A DNA stretch of 64,000 nt from assembly GCA_028554755.1 (NCBI GenBank), contig JAPTOF010000001.1:6740501-6804500 (forward strand), given 5' to 3'. The notes under the pieces were generated by a model. The model did no database searches. It was given only the letters and a program-made list of their open reading frames with translations, and was not told the DNA's origin. Shown here piece by piece: positions 1 to 10,573 of this stretch; the stretch's first letter is position 1, and every line of letters starts with the position of its first letter. The position numbers and the translations under genes were made by a program. The DNA comes from Cordia subcordata (taxonomy: Eukaryota > Streptophyta > Magnoliopsida > Boraginales > Cordiaceae).

Positions 1-772
1 TTTTAAAAAATATAATTTCTTAAACTTTGAAAATAAATAATATGGTTTCTTTCATTTACTTTTCTGCCTTTTAATTCCTTAGAATTCACGATTTAGTTTT
101 TAAGCATTTTTAACACAAAATGATGGTCGACATACGAATTGCACATACAAACAAATAGTTATTCATATTAAATTTGTTTTTGGATTAAATTAACACGCTG
201 CTCTTCCATTTATTGGACTGACAACGGTTCAGTGAATATGAGCCATTAATTTTTAATCAAACAAAGTCAATGGTTGTAAAATTAATGTTTGATATTTTGG
301 ACTGATGTTAGTCTAACTCATAGAAAAATAATCCTAGATTAACCAATACAAATTTCATTCACTTGTAACATACATTATTATTTGTAGTAAAAAACCTGCC
401 TATACAAAAAATCCATCTATCTGATTTTAGCGAAACAAACTATGTTTGTGTTTTTCTTATCCTCTTCAAAATCTTCATTTGTGTTTATTGTCTGTGAAAA
501 TTTATATAATTCAAATCATAATATGAAATTGAAGAATTACCATGACGAACGCTCATTATTTGTTCTTTGTGAGTTGTGGAAATAGGTATCGTATCTATAA
601 TTATTTGTGTGGATATGTGAACCAACTGAACAACACTTTTTTTGGAGCAAAAAATAAAGTAATTTTATTGATTCTCAAGTAACCTTTCCTACAAAATATT
701 CTTTAGTCTAATATACAAATAACTTTTGTGTTCTCCATTCCTCTAATGAAATATTTTCCCCCACATTCCCTT
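1..772. other. AT-rich 3' flank of the first FLA gene
   Basis: No gene is seen. Parts of this flank (about 120-430) resemble the 3' flank of the second FLA gene (about 4090-4400), including a shared stretch reading TTTCATTCACTTGTAACAT. The tandem duplication therefore extends beyond the coding region. Confidence 0.6.
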
Positions 773-1615
773 CTAGAGCGAAGCAAGGCATGATGCCAAA
801 ACTGCAGTCAAACCAAGGCTGGAAACAAAGAGCTTCCCGGCAGAGGATTCAGGAGATGCTGCATCATCAGCATCTGCATCGGCATCCGATGGTGAAGGCG
901 CTGGAGATTTAACATCATCTGCCGGAGCAGGCGCTTCTGCTGGAGAAGGAGCTTCCGCTGGTGGTGGACTTTCGGTCGTCTCCTCCTCCTCCTCGGGGCT
1001 TTCAGCTGGCGCTGGCACTTCCTCCTCGGGAGGAGGAGCGGTCACCGCCTCCGGAGGAGGAGCTGAAACAAGCCCCACCCCGTCAACACCCATTCCGGGT
1101 GTATCAATCGGTTGAGAAATACTCAACACAGAGATGTTGTACGGCAATGCAGCAACTGAGCCTGTTAACTTAGAATTACGCGGTGCATTTTTAACAGCCG
1201 ATCCAAAATACACACCGTCTTTAGTCTGAGTAGCATTCAAGAAACCCTGTGAGTAGTGAGCAACGCCAGTGGACTGGAACAACGTTGTCATTATAGAGCT
1301 CTTCCCCTTCATGTTCGCGAGCTTCAACGTGTCGTAGTAATCAAGAATGACATGGGTTTTCATGATATTCTTAACCTCGTCAAGTGGCTTGCCATTGAGT
1401 CCTCCCATGGCGTCATTGGGGACGACAAGGACAGTGATGGTTTTTCTGCCGTTGATTTCTTCGGCGAGGCCTGTTTCCGACAACAGTTGATTGAAGATGC
1501 TAAATTGCGGATCCTTCTCCAGGATCTTGGTAATGTTGTGGGCAGATGCTGTTGAAAGAAGAAGCAAGCAAGCCAGGATGGCCACAAGAGATGCTTTGGG
1601 CATAAAAGGACTCAT
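773..1615 (-). CDS. Fasciclin-like arabinogalactan protein, single FAS1 domain, GPI-anchored (FLA3/5/14 type)
   Basis: This intronless gene encodes 280 residues. Residues 1-25 are a signal peptide ending in STASA. One fasciclin domain follows (about 27-170), with the conserved stretches GRKTITVLVVPNDA and HVILDYYD. Next comes a Pro/Ala/Ser-rich arabinogalactan region (about 185-255, with PSPAEAPAPA and SPAPSPS glycomodules). A C-terminal hydrophobic tail after an SSAG omega-like site predicts GPI anchoring. The expected product is a secreted, plasma-membrane or cell-wall proteoglycan; small single-FAS1 FLAs of this type in Arabidopsis (FLA3, FLA14) act in pollen. The length equals my recollection of Arabidopsis FLA3. 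A close paralogue lies 2.8 kb upstream in the same orientation. The start is the first ATG before the signal peptide, and its context CCTGCAAAAATGAGTCC is shared with the paralogue. Which FLA it is orthologous to is not resolved. Confidence 0.9.
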   Translation of the reverse strand: MSPFMPKASLVAILACLLLLSTASAHNITKILEKDPQFSIFNQLLSETGLAEEINGRKTITVLVVPNDAMGGLNGKPLDEVKNIMKTHVILDYYDTLKLANMKGKSSIMTTLFQSTGVAHYSQGFLNATQTKDGVYFGSAVKNAPRNSKLTGSVAALPYNISVLSISQPIDTPGMGVDGVGLVSAPPPEAVTAPPPEEEVPAPAESPEEEEETTESPPPAEAPSPAEAPAPADDVKSPAPSPSDADADADDAASPESSAGKLFVSSLGLTAVLASCLASL

Positions 1616-2339
1616 TTTTGCAGGTTTTTTTTGCTCAATTATTGTAAATTAATCTTTTCCCGCAAAAAAGAGCCTGATAATATCGTGATGCCTATATGAA
1701 TATATACAAATATATATGAAAGAAAGCTTGCTAGTGGAACTTATATCTACACTGAAAATATTATATAGGCAGCTAGAGGATATAATTTAAATGATCCAAA
1801 CTCATCTTGCACCTAAGAGGCTTGGAGTAAATCTCTCCCTTCCTCAAAGACGAGTGGAGGGAATTTGAATGAAACGTAAGAGTTTTGGTCTCTCTTGCCA
1901 TTCACTTTCAAGCAGTAACTATATCCACGTCTTTTTCCACCTTTCAAATTTTAAACCCACTTCATTAGTTCATAATTCTTTCGTAAGTTATAATATTATA
2001 AAAAAATTAATTGTTATTCTTGCTACGAGAGTAATCAATAGTGGTCAAAAGATGATATAATTAATTAGTCTTCAATATAATGGTTCAGACAGTTGTACGA
2101 TAATTTTATATCAACTATTCTACTTCACTAGATTCTTGGTTTCTAAAGTAAGAGGCAACAAAAGGCATATCATATAACGTCGCAAGGAAGTTCAAATTTT
2201 GACTACACTAGCTCGTACTACACCTAGATGACCATCTTCCTCATATATCATGATCAATTAAGGTAGTCCAACTTAGCAATAGACTAGACTTGGTATAATA
2301 TAATGCAATTAGATGATTTTCTATCCTAAATCCCTCACT

Positions 2340-2430
2340 CTTGACTTAACCCTTGTCTCCTGTGGGATTTGAACCGAAGTCTTAATCTTAAGGGTGATAA
2401 TCCCAATTACTTGAATTATATTCTAATCTC
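2340..2430 (-). mobile_element. Probable tRNA-derived SINE head
   Basis: On the minus strand a B-box-like GGTTCAAATCC (2365-2375) lies about 30 bases after an A-box-like stretch around 2401-2417 (ATTCAAGTAATTGGG). This is the spacing of an RNA polymerase III tRNA-type promoter. The flanking wording (TTATCACCCTTAAG then CCCACAGGAGACAAGG) is like plant SINEs. No target-site duplication was found, so the boundaries are uncertain. Confidence 0.4.
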
Positions 2431-2800
2431 AATGCGATCCAACGACTAGTTAATCTTACAACATTAGAAACACTATTTGTTTTTAAGCAACAAAAGGGAT
2501 ATAATAACCACAATTGATCAATTTGAGTACTCTACACCCTACTGTGGGAAGATAATGGTGGCGCACAATATTGTAAGGCATTTACGTGCTAATTGAAAAC
2601 ATTCCAGTGGTTATCACGATTTAACTTTGTGGGGTGGTAACATAAATTCTGATGGATCAAAGAACGAAAGATCTAATTAGATGGCTTTTTAAGCTACTAA
2701 TTTGCAATACATATATATGAAACCTACAGCTAGCCCTGCAAATATACGAGAAAATGATATATTAATTGCACTAGCAAATTTAAACTAATTAAAAATCTTA

Positions 2801-3012
2801 GGACCCGTTTTGATTGATTTCTTTAGGAACTTTTTCTCAAAAAAAGTACATTATTCTTATAATAACTGTTTAGCTTGATTTCCAAAAAATTGAAATTATG
2901 AAAAAAGTTTAAATATTTTTTTTTCAAATGCCAAAATTTTTAACACTATTAAAAATTGGTAAATTTGAGAAATACGTTAACACATTTAAAAAAGACCAAT
3001 CAAAACGAGCCC
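2801..3012. mobile_element. Tourist-like MITE (copy A), TTA target-site duplication
   Basis: This is a 212-bp AT-rich element. Its inverted termini are GGACCCGTTTTGATTGATT at the left and, as reverse complement, GGGCTCGTTTTGATTGGTC at the right. It is flanked by TTA at 2798-2800 and 3013-3015. A 3-bp TWA duplication with these termini fits non-autonomous PIF/Harbinger (Tourist) elements. Related copies lie at 7170, 30804, 38247 and about 39767. Confidence 0.75.
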
Positions 3013-3796
3013 TTAAAGCACTGATCATCAACAAGCTTTCCCCCGATTAGTAGGCAGATGCAAAACTCTGTTGATAACAATTCATATGTTTTACACATCT
3101 AACATACTATATGAAATGTTATACCATGTACTCACCTTGGTGTACCGTTCTTTTCCTTTTTTCTTTTTAAAAAAAGCAAGCAAATAAGCAGCTTCTTACT
3201 TCAAGGAAATAAATGTTCATATTAAAAAACAGATAGATATTACACGTATTAAATGCAATCATGTTCAATTGGATAAGGTGTAGTTTATGTTTAACAATTC
3301 AATGTATTATTCTTAGGTTCTAATTACCTACCAAAATTTATCATCAAGTCCAATAAGCAGCTTCCCAAATTTTAATATTTTTATGAAATGTTACATTTTA
3401 AACAAATTTATAGATACATGTCAATAATAGAATCCATGTCATTATCCTAAGGCGTTGTTATTTTCACGTGCAACGTATTGTTACCATCAAGTGCATGTAC
3501 ATGGTATATGACACTAAGTCTAATTAAACGGTAGATACTACATATATAATATCGTTCATGAATCTGACTTTTAAATTAATTCTTGAATATGACCATCAAA
3601 ATTAACAAGAAAAATTATATAAGAGATTAATATCAAAGTCATTAACATGTACTAGAAAAATATAATAGATTCTTATTTTTGTAAATATACATAAGGTAAC
3701 TAATAAAACCTGTATGTCAAAAGATCTATACAAAGGGGTACGAAATATTGCCATTCCAAATTAGGGTTGTGGGATGCGGGGTGCATTAAATTTTAG

Positions 3797-3900
3797 TATA
3801 TCAATAAATTTTCACCATTGATTTAAATACTTTGTCCCTACTAAAAATAATTTCTCATTCTTATTTTTATTTAAATTAATAGTGAAAATTTGTTGATATA
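3797..3900. repeat. Hairpin-forming inverted repeat (small MITE)
   Basis: Arms of about 32 bp (3797-3828 and 3869-3900) are near-perfect reverse complements. Each reads approximately TATATCAAYAAATTTTCAC followed by YATTRATTTAAAT. The loop is about 40 bp. A related, partly truncated copy in inverted orientation lies at 5651-5735. Confidence 0.65.
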
Positions 3901-4400
3901 TGAAATATACAGTTGATATTTTGAGTTTGAAGGTTAGTGCCAGAAAAAAGTTAGGAGAGGATCTTCATCCATACTAGTATATTTTCTATCTCCATACTTT
4001 CTTTTTCAATCTCTATTTCTTTTTAAATTCACCATTTAGAAATAAATGCTTAATTAAATCTACTCGTGAATTTCAACCCATAAACAAATTAAATGACCCC
4101 AGACAAAGTACACATACAAATAAAAAGTTTTCCATCTTAATCAGATGGGTTTCTTGGATTAAATTAGTATATTATTTATCTTACTGTTATTTCTTGGATT
4201 AAGTTAAGAATATTTATTAATTAATGGATTAACACAGTCAAAAAGACACTTTATAACATGATACACACGAGTTTCATTCACTTGTAACATGCGTGAGTAT
4301 TTGCAGTATAAATGTTTGTTACAAGATATTCTCCCATCTGATTTGTTGCATAAATAAAATCTTCTGTTCACAGATGAAAATTTTCTCCCCAAATTGTCTG

Positions 4401-5222
4401 CTAGAAAGCAGCAAGGCATGATGCCAAAGCTGCAGCCAAACCAAGTGTAGAAACCAAGAGCTTTCCAGCTGAGGAATTTGGAGGAGATGCTGCATCATCT
4501 GCAGTATCTGCATCAGGCTCTGATGGAGAAAGTGCTGGGGACTTATCATCATCTGCTGGAGAAGGAGATGGAGTAGGAGCCTTTCTTGGTGGTGGGCTCT
4601 CGACCTCAGGGCTCTCGGCGGGCGATTCCTCCTCTGCCGGGGAAGGAGCCGCCACGGTCTCCGGTGGAGGAGCAGCGACGGGGCGCAGAGCGTTTTCATC
4701 GAGCCCAGGAGTATCGATCGGCTGAGAAACGCTGAGCACCGAGATGTTGTACGGCACCGAAGCAACCGAGCCCATCAACTTAACATCGTGCGACGCGTTC
4801 TTCACAGCTGACCCGAAATACACACCGTCTTTAGTGTCGGTAGCATTCAAGAAACCCTGCTGATTATGCGCGACGCCAGTGGACTGGAAGAGAGTCGTCA
4901 GTTCAGAGCTTTTTCCCTTCATGTTCTCCAGCTTGGAGGTGTCATAGTAATCCAGAATGACATGGGTTTCCAGTATACTCTTCACCACGTCAAGTGGCTT
5001 CCCGTTAAGCGCTCCCATGGCGTCGTTAGGGATGGCGAGTACGGTGATAGTTTTTCTGCCGTTGATTTCTTTGGCGAGGCCTGTTTGGGTCAGCAGTTGA
5101 TTGAAGTTGCTGAACTCTGGTTCTTTCTCCAGCATCTTTGTAATGTTGTAGGCAGAGACCGTTGTGAGAAGAAACCAAACCAAGATGCCCACCATGGAGC
5201 CTTTGCGCACCAAGGGACTCAT
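4401..5222 (-). CDS. Fasciclin-like arabinogalactan protein, tandem paralogue
   Basis: This intronless gene encodes 273 residues if the start is the ATG at 5222. The reading frame continues upstream to 5258, but that extension (MIKSLRKKKKKK) comes from a long A tract. It would put a basic run before the signal peptide, so I reject it. The layout matches its neighbour: signal peptide (MSPLVRKG to TVSA), one FAS1 domain with GRKTITVLAIPNDA and HVILDYYD, a Pro/Ala/Ser-rich AGP region with many SP/AP pairs, and a hydrophobic GPI-attachment tail (SSAGKLLVSTLGLAAALASC). It should be a cell-surface proteoglycan. Conserved blocks in both flanks show a segmental duplication of the whole transcription unit. 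Confidence 0.9.
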   Translation of the reverse strand: MSPLVRKGSMVGILVWFLLTTVSAYNITKMLEKEPEFSNFNQLLTQTGLAKEINGRKTITVLAIPNDAMGALNGKPLDVVKSILETHVILDYYDTSKLENMKGKSSELTTLFQSTGVAHNQQGFLNATDTKDGVYFGSAVKNASHDVKLMGSVASVPYNISVLSVSQPIDTPGLDENALRPVAAPPPETVAAPSPAEEESPAESPEVESPPPRKAPTPSPSPADDDKSPALSPSEPDADTADDAASPPNSSAGKLLVSTLGLAAALASCLAAF

Positions 5223-5243
5223 TTTTTTTTTTTTTTTTTTTCG
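5223..5243 (-). repeat. Homopolymer A tract abutting the FLA start codon
   Basis: On the coding strand about 20 adenines run directly into the ATG of the second FLA. The first FLA has only about five adenines at the same place, after the same CCTGC motif. A second A tract lies at about 5286-5302. Confidence 0.85.
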
Positions 5244-5650
5244 CAGGCTTTTAATCAAGATTTTTCAGCTAATGCTTTCCTGCCCCAAAAAAAAAAAAAA
5301 AAGGGACTGATGATGTTATTTTCTATATTGCACCTGCAAAAAAGAAGAGCCTGATGATGTTAATTTTCCACTATTGAACACATTATATAGTAGACATGAG
5401 AAAAATTTCTGTTATTGATCAAGAGTTTCTGCTCATCCAAACTCACCTTGGGACTTGTGTGGCGTGGAATAAATCTCTCCCTCCCTCAAGGATGAATGGA
5501 CCTCAAATCCAATTGAATGTTAAAAATTTGAATTTGACCAACAATATTACTTGACTTCATCCTCAAGGTTTAAAGAACTACTAATAGTTGGATCTCCTAA
5601 CTCCTATTTGATTTTAACATCCACGCTTTAAATTTTAATTATGTATTTTA

Positions 5651-5735
5651 TATATTAACAGATCTTCACCATTGATTTAAATAAATAAGACTGAGAAAAT
5701 AAGAATAGAAAATTATTTTTAGTAGGTCATCCCCC
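5651..5735. repeat. Truncated, inverted copy of the hairpin repeat at 3797-3900
   Basis: One arm (TATATTAACAGATC then TTCACCATTGATTTAAAT) and the reverse-complemented loop (ending CTATTTTTAGTAGG-like on this strand) match the element at 3797-3900. The second arm is not recognisable. Confidence 0.5.
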
Positions 5736-7169
5736 TAATATATGGTTACCCTATACTGAGGTTCATTTTACTAATCATTCGCTTATTTAAGTTTGCGGTT
5801 AAAACCATTAATGGTAACTTTAATACTAGACTAAAATTATTAGAGATGGTGACCTTCTGTCCTGATTTATCTGTTTGGCGTCTGATCATTTTTCTTGGTC
5901 ACTAATCTATCGCTCCATCTCTATTTAGCGATTAATTTTTTTCCCGTTGTTAGTTTCCTTCACTAATCACCAGTTTTTAAGTAGTGGATATTTCTATTTA
6001 AAGTATTTAGTTAACTACGCCAAACGATTTTGACTATAGGTTATGGTAAACAATTTCAGTTACTGTTGTTTTATTTTTTTGTGAGTAATCAACGTATCGC
6101 CATCCTTATCTAATCTTACTTAGAAATATGTTCTTAACGCCACTGGATAGTTTTATGAATCAATAAAAGATAACTATTTGTTTTTTGATCAATAGTCCCG
6201 AAGATCACGTCCACAAATTATACCCTAGTCAGCTATTGACGTGCAATCTTAATTAAACTATACAACTTAGACTATGATTTGTGTAGCTTTTTGCAGACCA
6301 TTATTAAATGCCAAAAGTAAATTTTAACAGAACATTGATTTGTATTACAAATTACATCCCATAAAATCACAAAGCACCCGCTGCAAAGCGGGCTTGGGCC
6401 ATAAGTATGATTTTGATCTTACTGTGACACAGTTTTGGCGCAATTAATCTTTTTTATTTTCTTAATAGAAAAGGTTAATTTAAAAAATGAAAATTCAAGT
6501 AACATTTGTTATTAATAAAAAGATACTTCCAATAATAATAAGAAGAAATAAAATCATGTAGCTTTTCTTGTAGTTGGGAGGGGAGTTAGAAGGAAAAAAA
6601 AGGCACAGCCGGAAAAGAAAATTTTAAGGAAGTAGCCACACTACAAATTGCCATAAATGAGTCGGGCTGAAGCGGTTCGTGTACTGATTTTTACCCGGTC
6701 CGTTACTTAATTGACCCATTACTGTAGCCAGTAGATTGGGCTGGACCAAATTATAAGTGAGCCGGGTTAGTAGCTTCTGCAGCAGCTAGTCTAGATGGGC
6801 CGAATAATCTCCATCAAGGATTTTTAGAAGTGATCACCAAACATGATTACACGTGTTGGGGCAATATGCTGGGCAGGTCGGTGTGCTTATTAAAGTGACA
6901 TAAAGCCCTGAAACCAATTAAACGTGGCTTTCTACTTTGATTAATTTTGGTTAAATTTAATTTATGATCAAGGGTCCCCAAGGAAAAAGATTCCTTGTCA
7001 TATGTTCGACTAACGTTACGAAAAAAATTCATAGGCAACATACGTAATGCAACTAAGGACGAAACAAGCTGGTCCATTACATGTGCAAATAACGTCGTGA
7101 AAGAAATCTAGTCAGCAAATATAATGCAACTAGGACGAAGCGAATTGGTCCACCAACTATCAAGATTAA

Positions 7170-7414
7170 GGGCTCGTTTGGATTGACATTTTTCAAAACG
7201 ATTTTTTTTAACAGCTTTTAAAAAACAGTTTTTTTCAAAAAATAATTTTTTTTTAGAAGCTGAAAATTCTGACTTCTAAAAAAAGCTGTATTTGAGCTTT
7301 TTTCAGAGTTTCACTTTTTTTGGAAACCAAATCAAATAGTTATTCAAATTTAATGTAACTTTTTCAAAAAAAAAATATTTTTTTTTTAAAAGAAAAGTCA
7401 ATCCAAACAAGTCC
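7170..7414. mobile_element. Tourist-like MITE (copy B), TAA target-site duplication
   Basis: The left terminus GGGCTCGTTTGGATTGACA pairs with the right terminus, whose reverse complement is GGACTTGTTTGGATTGACT. The flanking triplet TAA occurs at 7167-7169 and 7415-7417. The interior is rich in A and T homopolymers. Confidence 0.8.
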
Positions 7415-9070
7415 TAAATTCTTTGATCTCTCCCATGACGATATCTAAATCTCTTTTGCGCTGACTCGTTGTGATTGGGCCACATCAAATGTTTCCCTGT
7501 GTGGGGGTGTAATAAGAACTAACATGTGATTAGTGTTGTGGGTGGTAACAAATGGCTAAGTGAAATGAAGAAAAGGAACAAAAGTTTTGAAGGTCACGTT
7601 GCAACAAAAGAGAGCCACTTAAAGTGTCACTACTCTTAAATAGGGGCTGCATTTTTCCGACCCAAAAAAAAAAAAAAAAAAGGGGGCTGCATTTTGGTGG
7701 TGGATCAATCTGGGCCATGACACACCCGCACATGAAGCATATGCTCATGGTTTGTTATCGAGATACTTCACTTGAATAACTCAACTGTCGGTGTGAAGTT
7801 TTTCACGTTTTAGGTTTCTTTTCTTTTTTCGCTTTTTGATGTTTATCTTCCTTTTCTCCTCCTCCTCCTCCTCCTTTTTTTCTTAATTCAATGTAATTTA
7901 CTAATGTTGAGAAACTTTGACTTCCATTTTAAAAATCAATTGGTATTAGATAGAGTAACGTGAAAAAAATTGTATTTTAAAAAATTAATTGTTATTAGAT
8001 AGAGTAACGAGAAAAAAAATGTATTTTCTAGTGATGTTACTCTTTGTTACTCAAATTGAAAATGCGATTTTATATATGAGAGTTGCCTGTTAAAGTTGTA
8101 AAGATGAATAAAGCAAGTGAAAAGAGGTGAATCGTACGTGGGCTGTGGCTAGGCAAGATTAAACTGGAAAAAAAATTCTGAAAAGCAGAAAATTTACTTC
8201 TAAAAGTCCAAATATAGTCATGTCGTCTTCAGAATTAAGACAGAAAATGTTATTCATTGTGGTCATTGCTTGACGCAGCAACGACGAGAAAAGATTTATT
8301 TATTTTTTAATTAAATGTGTCTCTAGGAGAAAAAAGAGGGGAAAATGTTTTTTTTTTTTGATAAAAACCACGAAAATAAGCAATATCAAAAGAGGATAAG
8401 TTCTTATCGGATTTATGGTAATGAATGTTTGTGTCTGAAGTTGTTGTAACAGGAAACAAGACAGTTTGGTGACCACAACCATCTTTGCTATAATGTTGGA
8501 ATAATATGTTTGGAGTTCAACAAAATAGTTGAGACACTCAACTATATTGATAATACCAGCTAACATGCCAAATAAAAGATCAAGTCAATCATATTGTGTT
8601 AGAAGGTAATTCTTCAAAGTATTTCATTGAAAATAATGAAGATATAAATATAACTAACACGACATACAAAACGTAAAAGAAAATTTAAAAAGAGTTAAAT
8701 GATAGCACTTAAATTATATTTTGCATGTATTGAGTTAACAGAAAAATAATTCCGTCAATAAGAACTACAATCATCGATACCTTATTTCATGTGATAAATT
8801 ACAGTGATGACCATTTTATATATTGTATTAGATCACCCTGAATCTTTATTTGAAATTAAATACTAATATCCTACATTATGATTCCATACATAAGCCTTAT
8901 TGTCTCAGAATTATTAAACCCTAATGGATTATGCTAACAGCCAAAAGACACAAAGTAAAGGACAACAAAATATTATACATCACTCTAGTTAATCAGATTC
9001 GGCTAAATAATATTATATTAGCAACAATAATTGTCACTATTATCAATACATCACCTACTTTCTATTGTTA

Positions 9071-9319
9071 AAAGGGTTAACCAAAGGAGAACCCCTTTCC
9101 TACCTGGCCAGAGGCCCCTTAACCAGGCGGGAGGTAAATCGAGGGATGTGCGTGAGTGGTAGCCCGACCAGGGAGAGGACCAACGGGCGTGGAAATCCAG
9201 CAACAGCCCCCGCAATATTTCAGCGGAGTACTGCCGCCACACAGACTCGATCCCGCGTTATCAGGGTGTCTCCACCCTAATCACCTGGCCACTTACCAAC
9301 TCACCTATGCCCCTGGGGG
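9071..9319 (-). mobile_element. tRNA-derived SINE with 19-bp target-site duplication
   Basis: A 249-bp GC-rich insert interrupts AT-rich DNA. It is flanked by perfect direct repeats CACCTACTTTCTATTGTTA at 9052-9070 and 9320-9338. On the minus strand an A box TAGGTGAGTTGGTAAG (9292-9307) and a B box GGGATCGAGTC (9244-9254) have tRNA-like spacing near one end. Long variable target-site duplications plus a pol III promoter are the signature of a SINE mobilised by LINE machinery. Short reading frames inside it are not genes. Confidence 0.85.
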
Positions 9320-9370
9320 CACCTACTTTCTATTGTTACTTTAATGTTAGACATTCTTAGTTCATGGGAA

Positions 9371-9526
9371 AAATTAAAAGAAAGAATAAAGCTAATTGAT
9401 TTTTACTAAAATATATATAAAAAAATAGTGGTTGGATGAGAGGTTTTTAAATTAAAAGAAAGAATAAAGCTAATTGATTTTTACTAAAATATATATAAAA
9501 AAATAGTGGTTGGATGAGAGGTTTTT
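9371..9526. repeat. Perfect 78-bp tandem duplication
   Basis: Copies at 9371-9448 and 9449-9526 are identical by eye. Each starts AAATTAAAAGAAAG and ends GATGAGAGGTTTTT. It is noncoding and recent. Confidence 0.9.
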
Positions 9527-10573
9527 CCACAAGTGTGGCTTGGGATTTGCACTTTTTTCTGTAATCTACTGTTGTAAAAGTTCAGAAATAATTTTATGCT
9601 CAAATTATTATTATATTATAGAAAAGTTACTCTAAGTTCACCCATTAAATACTTAATTTTAGAATTACGGGTACCAAAAGCAATCTCTTAATCAACATGT
9701 GTAAAATTTATTTTTTTACCAGACCTCTAGTGACAAGTACAAAATTACGAATAGTTAGTTTTTTTCAAATACTATTATTTTACGAGAGGTTTATTTATTT
9801 GGTATAATTTTTAATAAATTTTAATTTAAAAAAACTTCTACTAATAAAAAAGAAAGGCTAATCTTTTTCAAGTTTTATTATTTTAGCAAGAATTTTTTGT
9901 ACACCATATATTTTTCACAGTTCACTTTACCCTTCAGCCAATGTTGACCTGCAATGTGTAGTAAACACCTGAAACACTTGTTACATCTTTGCATTTCTCT
10001 CTATGGTCAACTGATGTCTTTTGTTTTCTTTCATAGTCTTTGTCACCAAAATACATCATTGATCAAACATAAGATCTCTGTCCTTTTTATTACTATAATA
10101 TACTAAGTACATATACTTTAGCTGCAATTATCATACTCAAAATAATGCTCTAAGATGTTAAAGTAATTTTTTTTCTTTTCTTTACAACTAATGCTCAAAG
10201 AGCAAGATTTTACAGCTTAAAAGGCATAGAGTAGATACCTTTCTATATAATTGTACTTTCCTTTGCCCAGTGGATTTCTTGGTTAGCCTCTGGGAGTGTT
10301 CAAAGAATCTTCTACAACTATATACTTTTCTTCAAGCTTTTAGCATTGCTTCATTCATTGCAGCAATGGAGTAGTGCTTTAAAGCGGCTTCTTGAAAACT
10401 CTCCATTTTGTCAATTCGCAACTCCTTTTGCCAAGCTTTCAAATGGGTAGTGCTCAGATTTTCATTTCAACATCTTGGTTTTGAATACATTCTTTTTTTT
10501 TTTCTTCCTTTCTTTTTTTGACATTAAATTTCGCTGAGCTTTTTGTGAATCTTGATATTTAGAGTGAACAAAA

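Larger units (their letters stand above)
1616..4400. other. Intergenic region between the tandem FLA genes
   Basis: No gene is supported. The interval contains a probable SINE head (about 2340-2430), a Tourist-like MITE (2801-3012) and a hairpin repeat (3797-3900). The part next to the first FLA start (1797-1850) has a conserved block shared with the promoter of the second FLA, reading roughly AAACTCAYCTTG followed by AAATCTCTCCCTYCCTCAA. Confidence 0.6.
5244..10573. other. Large intergenic region between FLA and CSLC5
   Basis: No gene is supported. Short reading frames here have no recognisable domains. The region contains a truncated hairpin repeat (5651-5735), a MITE (7170-7414), a SINE (9071-9319) and a 78-bp tandem duplication (9371-9526). 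It also contains the CSLC5 promoter, with a TATA-like CTATATAAT near 10243. Confidence 0.6.

Noticed and set aside
5223..5258. Upstream in-frame start of the second FLA (MIKSLRKKKKKK)
   Set aside because: It is produced by an A tract, puts lysines before the signal peptide and is absent in the paralogue.
9051..9344. Overlapping short reading frames at 9051-9344 on both strands
   Set aside because: They lie in the GC-rich SINE, which lacks stops by composition; no protein family resemblance.
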